From positions 1 through 64,000 of the forward strand of contig JARLJB010000138.1 of NCBI GenBank assembly GCA_031291415.1: 64,000 nt of DNA. The letters run 5' to 3'. Source of the DNA: Telmatospirillum sp. GTDB lineage: Bacteria; Pseudomonadota; Alphaproteobacteria; Rhodospirillales; Magnetospirillaceae. Below the pieces are notes generated by a model. The model was given only the letters and a program-made list of their open reading frames with translations, had not been told where the DNA came from and did not search any database. Position 1 is the first letter of the stretch; every line of letters begins with the position of its first letter. Made by a program: the position numbers and the translations under genes. Of the stretch, positions 61,182-64,000 are shown piece after piece.

Positions 61182-61769
61182 ATGAGCATGTTTCAGGCCA
61201 GATTCCATGGCCGCGGCGGACAAGGCGTGGTCACCGCCGCCGAGATGCTGTCCGTGGCAGCTTTTCTGGAAGGCAAGCACGCCCAGGCTTTTCCCAGTTT
61301 CGGATCAGAACGGATGGGGGCGCCGGTCGTGTCTTTTTGTCGTATCGCCGACCACGAGATCCGTCTGCGTGAGCCGGTTCTCGAACCCGATGCCCTGATC
61401 ATTCAGGACCCCACGCTGCTGTTTTCCGTCGATGTGTTTCACGGTCTGACAGAGAAAGGCTGGGTGATCATCAACAGCTCGAAGGGAATAACCGAGCTTG
61501 GTATCGACAGTCTGGTCGAGCGCTTGCCGGCCGGCCATGTGCGGACTCTGGCGGCCACCGAACTGGCGCTGAAGCATATCGGCCGGCCGTTGCCCAATGC
61601 CGTGATGTTGGGCGGCCTGGCCGCGATGTCGGGGGTTATCCGGCTGGAGTCGGTCATTGCCGCCATTTCCGAGGCGTTTCCCGGTCCGGTCGGCCAGTCG
61701 AATATCGCCGCGGCGACCGCCGCCCATGAGATTCTTGCCGCCAGCCAAAAGGACAAAGTCGCATGCTAA
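61182..61769 (+). CDS. porG: 2-oxoacid (pyruvate):ferredoxin oxidoreductase gamma subunit
   Basis: 195 residues. Gamma subunit of a four-domain-type 2-oxoacid:ferredoxin oxidoreductase. Family marks are FHGRGGQGVVTAAEMLS and FPSFGSERMGAPVVSF. It overlaps porA by 7 nt. The enzyme oxidises pyruvate or another 2-oxoacid to acyl-CoA with ferredoxin as acceptor. No delta (ferredoxin) subunit lies between gamma and alpha; it could lie after porB, outside this window. Confidence 0.92.
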   Translation: MSMFQARFHGRGGQGVVTAAEMLSVAAFLEGKHAQAFPSFGSERMGAPVVSFCRIADHEIRLREPVLEPDALIIQDPTLLFSVDVFHGLTEKGWVIINSSKGITELGIDSLVERLPAGHVRTLAATELALKHIGRPLPNAVMLGGLAAMSGVIRLESVIAAISEAFPGPVGQSNIAAATAAHEILAASQKDKVAC

Positions 61770-63016
61770 AGCAGATCGAAGGATCGCAGGCGATGGCCGA
61801 GGCCATCGCGCTGTGCCGCCCGGAGGTCGTCTGTGCCTATCCGATCACGCCGCAGACCCACATCGTCGAGGGACTGGGTGCGTTGGTGAAAAGTGGTCGC
61901 CTCAAGACGTGCGAATATATCAACGTCGAGTCGGAATTCGCCGCCTTGTCGGTGGCGATCGGAGCCTCGGCCGCCGGGGCGCGGGCCTATACGGCGACCG
62001 CCAGCCAGGGCCTGCTGTTCATGGCCGAGGCTGTTTACAACGCCTCCGGGCTTGGTCTGCCGATCGTCATGACGCTCGGCAACCGGGCCATCGGGGCGCC
62101 CATCAATATCTGGAACGACCACTCGGACGCCATGAGCATGCGCGATTCCGGATGGATTCAATTGTTCGCCGAGACCAACCAGGAAGCCGTCGACCTTCAC
62201 ATTCAAGCCTTTCGCCTGGCCGAACGTCTCAGTTTGCCGGTGATGGTCTGTGTCGATGGCTTCATCCTGACCCATGCGGTCGAACGGGTCGATATTCCCG
62301 ACCAGGAAACGGTTGACGCCTTCCTGCCGCCTTACGAGCCCGTCCAGGTCTTGGATCCCAAGGAGCCGGTTTCGCTTGGCGCCATGGTTGGTCCCGAGGC
62401 CTTCACCGAGGTCCGCTATCTCGAACACCATAAGCAGATGCGCGCCCTGGAAATCATTCCCGAGCTGTCGGCGGAGTTCAAAGGCATATTCGGCCGCGAA
62501 TCGGGTGGTCTGGTTCGCAGCTATCGGACCGAAGACGCCGAGACCATCGTTGTCGCCATGGGATCGGTGGTTGGAACCATCAAGGATGTCGTCGATGAGC
62601 GGCGCGCCCAGGGCGATCGCATCGGCGTCGTGTCGATTTGCTCGTTCCGGCCATTTCCCCAGGAACAATTGCGCGAGGCGCTGGCCGGCGCGTCACGGGT
62701 CGTCGTGTTGGAGAAGGCGCTCGCCGTCGGCATGGGCGGCATTCTCGCCGGACAGGTGCAGATGGCGCTCGGCGGTCACGGGCCAAAAGTCTACACGCTG
62801 ATCGCCGGTCTGGGCGGACGTCCAATTCTCAAGACGTCGCTATCGGCGTTCCTCGACAAGGTCGTCGCCGATCCACATCTGGACGTGCACTTCCTCGATC
62901 TCAAGCACGATGTCGTCGAACGGGAGTTGGAACGGGCGGCGCATCTGCGGCGGTCGGGACCGACTGCCGAGAACGTGCTGAAGCAGTTGGGTACCGTGAT
63001 GTCGAGCCCGGTGTGA
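61763..63016 (+). CDS. porA: 2-oxoacid (pyruvate):ferredoxin oxidoreductase alpha subunit
   Basis: 417 residues. Pyrimidine/TPP-binding alpha subunit, with AYPITPQTHIVEGL near the N-terminus, the substrate-side ESEFAALSVAIGASAAGARAYTATASQG and ALAVGMGGILAGQV later. The start overlaps the porG end. The substrate (pyruvate versus other 2-oxoacids) cannot be fixed by eye. Confidence 0.94.
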   Translation: MLKQIEGSQAMAEAIALCRPEVVCAYPITPQTHIVEGLGALVKSGRLKTCEYINVESEFAALSVAIGASAAGARAYTATASQGLLFMAEAVYNASGLGLPIVMTLGNRAIGAPINIWNDHSDAMSMRDSGWIQLFAETNQEAVDLHIQAFRLAERLSLPVMVCVDGFILTHAVERVDIPDQETVDAFLPPYEPVQVLDPKEPVSLGAMVGPEAFTEVRYLEHHKQMRALEIIPELSAEFKGIFGRESGGLVRSYRTEDAETIVVAMGSVVGTIKDVVDERRAQGDRIGVVSICSFRPFPQEQLREALAGASRVVVLEKALAVGMGGILAGQVQMALGGHGPKVYTLIAGLGGRPILKTSLSAFLDKVVADPHLDVHFLDLKHDVVERELERAAHLRRSGPTAENVLKQLGTVMSSPV

Positions 63017-63029
63017 AGGAAACGCAGCG

Positions 63030-64000
63030 ATGAATCAGATAAAATTCTATCAAAAGGGTACCTTCACAGTCGGTAACCGCCTGGTGGCGGAGGAAGAGCG
63101 AACCACCCAGGCCAGCCCGGCGCGCAGTAATTCGCTGACCTGTGGCCATCGCGCCTGCCAGGGCTGCGGTGAAGCACTCGGTGCCCGTTATGCCGTCGAT
63201 GCGGCCATGCGGGCGGCCGACGGTCAGTTGATCGCCGTCAACGCCACCGGCTGTCTCGAGGTTTTCACCACCCCCTATCCGGAAACCTCGTGGCAGATCC
63301 CCTGGATGCATTCCCTGTTCGGCAATGCGCCGGCGGTGGCCACCGGCGTGGCCGCGGCCATGCGGGTCAAGGGGCGGACCGAGGTGCGGACTATTGCTCA
63401 GGGTGGCGACGGTGGCACCACCGACATCGGTTTCGGCTGTCTGTCGGGGATGTTCGAACGCAACGACGACGTCCTTTACATCTGCTACGACAACCAGGCC
63501 TACATGAATACCGGCGTGCAGCGTTCCAGCGCCACGCCGCCGGCGGCCCGGACAGCGACGACACCGCCGGTCGGCGACAAGCCCGGCAACGTGTTCGGAA
63601 CCGGTAAGAATGTTCCGCTCATCGCCATGGCGCACAACATTCCTTATGTCGCCACGGCCAGCGTCGCCGATCTGCGCGACCTTGAGGCCAAGGTGACTAA
63701 GGCGATGGCCATTCACGGCGCGCGCTATATCCAGATTTTCGTGCCTTGTCCCCTGGGCTGGGGGTCGGTGGCTCATGACACCGTGCGGTTGGCCCGCCTT
63801 GGCGTTGAGAGCGGCCTTTATCCGCTGTTCGAGGCCGAAAACGGAGCCGTGACGTCCTCGACGAAAATAAGGCGCCGGGTGCCGGTGGAAGACTATCTGC
63901 TGCTGCAACGGCGGTTCGCACATCTGTTCAAGAAGGGCAAGCCGGTCGATGACCGCGTCGCCCGCCTGCAGGCGATGGCCGACGAGAACATCCGTCGTTT
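63030..64000 (+). CDS. porB: 2-oxoacid (pyruvate):ferredoxin oxidoreductase beta subunit, cut by the window end
   Basis: Starts at ATG 63030, 13 nt after the porA stop, and stays open to the last base, so at least 323 residues. The TPP-binding GGDGGTTDIGFG and NQAYMNTGVQRSSATP, and the cysteines of the 4Fe-4S site in CGHRACQGCGEALGARY, identify the beta subunit. With porG and porA it forms the catalytic core of the ferredoxin-linked enzyme. Confidence 0.94.
   Translation, partial: MNQIKFYQKGTFTVGNRLVAEEERTTQASPARSNSLTCGHRACQGCGEALGARYAVDAAMRAADGQLIAVNATGCLEVFTTPYPETSWQIPWMHSLFGNAPAVATGVAAAMRVKGRTEVRTIAQGGDGGTTDIGFGCLSGMFERNDDVLYICYDNQAYMNTGVQRSSATPPAARTATTPPVGDKPGNVFGTGKNVPLIAMAHNIPYVATASVADLRDLEAKVTKAMAIHGARYIQIFVPCPLGWGSVAHDTVRLARLGVESGLYPLFEAENGAVTSSTKIRRRVPVEDYLLLQRRFAHLFKKGKPVDDRVARLQAMADENIRR

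Overview
The window looks like chromosomal DNA from a GC-rich alphaproteobacterium, most likely a Rhodospirillales member of the Magnetospirillum/Telmatospirillum/Rhodospirillum type. This is inferred from gene content: a MipZ-like division ATPase, a ClpS-ClpA pair, a phasin, bactofilin plus M23 peptidase, alphaproteobacterial-type GltB/GltD, several GGDEF/EAL proteins and a pyruvate:ferredoxin oxidoreductase operon. No rRNA, tRNA, CRISPR array, insertion sequence or prophage was recognised. Most of the window is ordinary core and accessory chromosome.

Layout. 0-10 kb: the 3' part of a MacB/FtsX-type ABC permease whose 5' end is broken or frameshifted, then a signalling block with three cyclic-di-GMP proteins and an Hpt phosphotransfer protein, then a BaiN-type flavoprotein. 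10-16.4 kb: gltBD, the two subunits of NADPH glutamate synthase. 16.6-20.1 kb: an unusual trio of cheD, a MipZ/ParA-type ATPase and a soluble protein carrying two copies of a chemoreceptor-tip-like segment. 20-25.4 kb: single genes (TSUP exporter, GFA-fold protein, arfB, hemolysin III, GATase1 protein, MFS transporter). 25.8-28 kb: a metallo-beta-lactamase protein fused to two divergent cyclic-nucleotide-binding-like domains. 28-32.6 kb: lutABC for L-lactate oxidation, a GntR/FCD regulator and a second FCD protein that lacks any DNA-binding domain, with two TTTACCA/TGGTAAA inverted-repeat operators. 32.9-35.6 kb: TerC protein, bactofilin and M23 peptidase. 36-41 kb: cobD, a YqhD-like alcohol dehydrogenase, a secreted GH114-like protein overlapping an L-2-hydroxyglutarate oxidase-like gene. 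41-45.8 kb: a complete MacA-MacB-NodT tripartite efflux operon. 46-51.6 kb: a VWA/J-domain pair, then galU, ugd and pgm for UDP-glucose and UDP-glucuronate supply. 51.6-54.2 kb: a TetR regulon with two matching ATAC-N6-GTAT operators, an FMN reductase and a previously hidden 46-residue lipoprotein, then a nicotinamidase-like hydrolase and a long palindromic repeat. 54.2-60.7 kb: D-Ala-D-Ala carboxypeptidase with a SPOR domain, phasin, clpS-clpA and two small unknown proteins. 61.2-64 kb: porG-porA-porB, with porB running off the end.

How the genes fit together: cyclic-di-GMP signalling (start), envelope shape and peptidoglycan genes (bactofilin, M23, carboxypeptidase) and UDP-sugar supply (galU-ugd-pgm) suggest control of surface and lifestyle. 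lutABC, por and phasin point to flexible carbon and redox metabolism with polyhydroxyalkanoate storage. The best candidates for new biology are the cheD-ATPase-soluble receptor-like trio, the FCD-only companion of the lactate regulator, the MBL/double cNMP-like fusion and the TetR/lipoprotein regulon. All functional statements come from reading the sequence; no database search was run.
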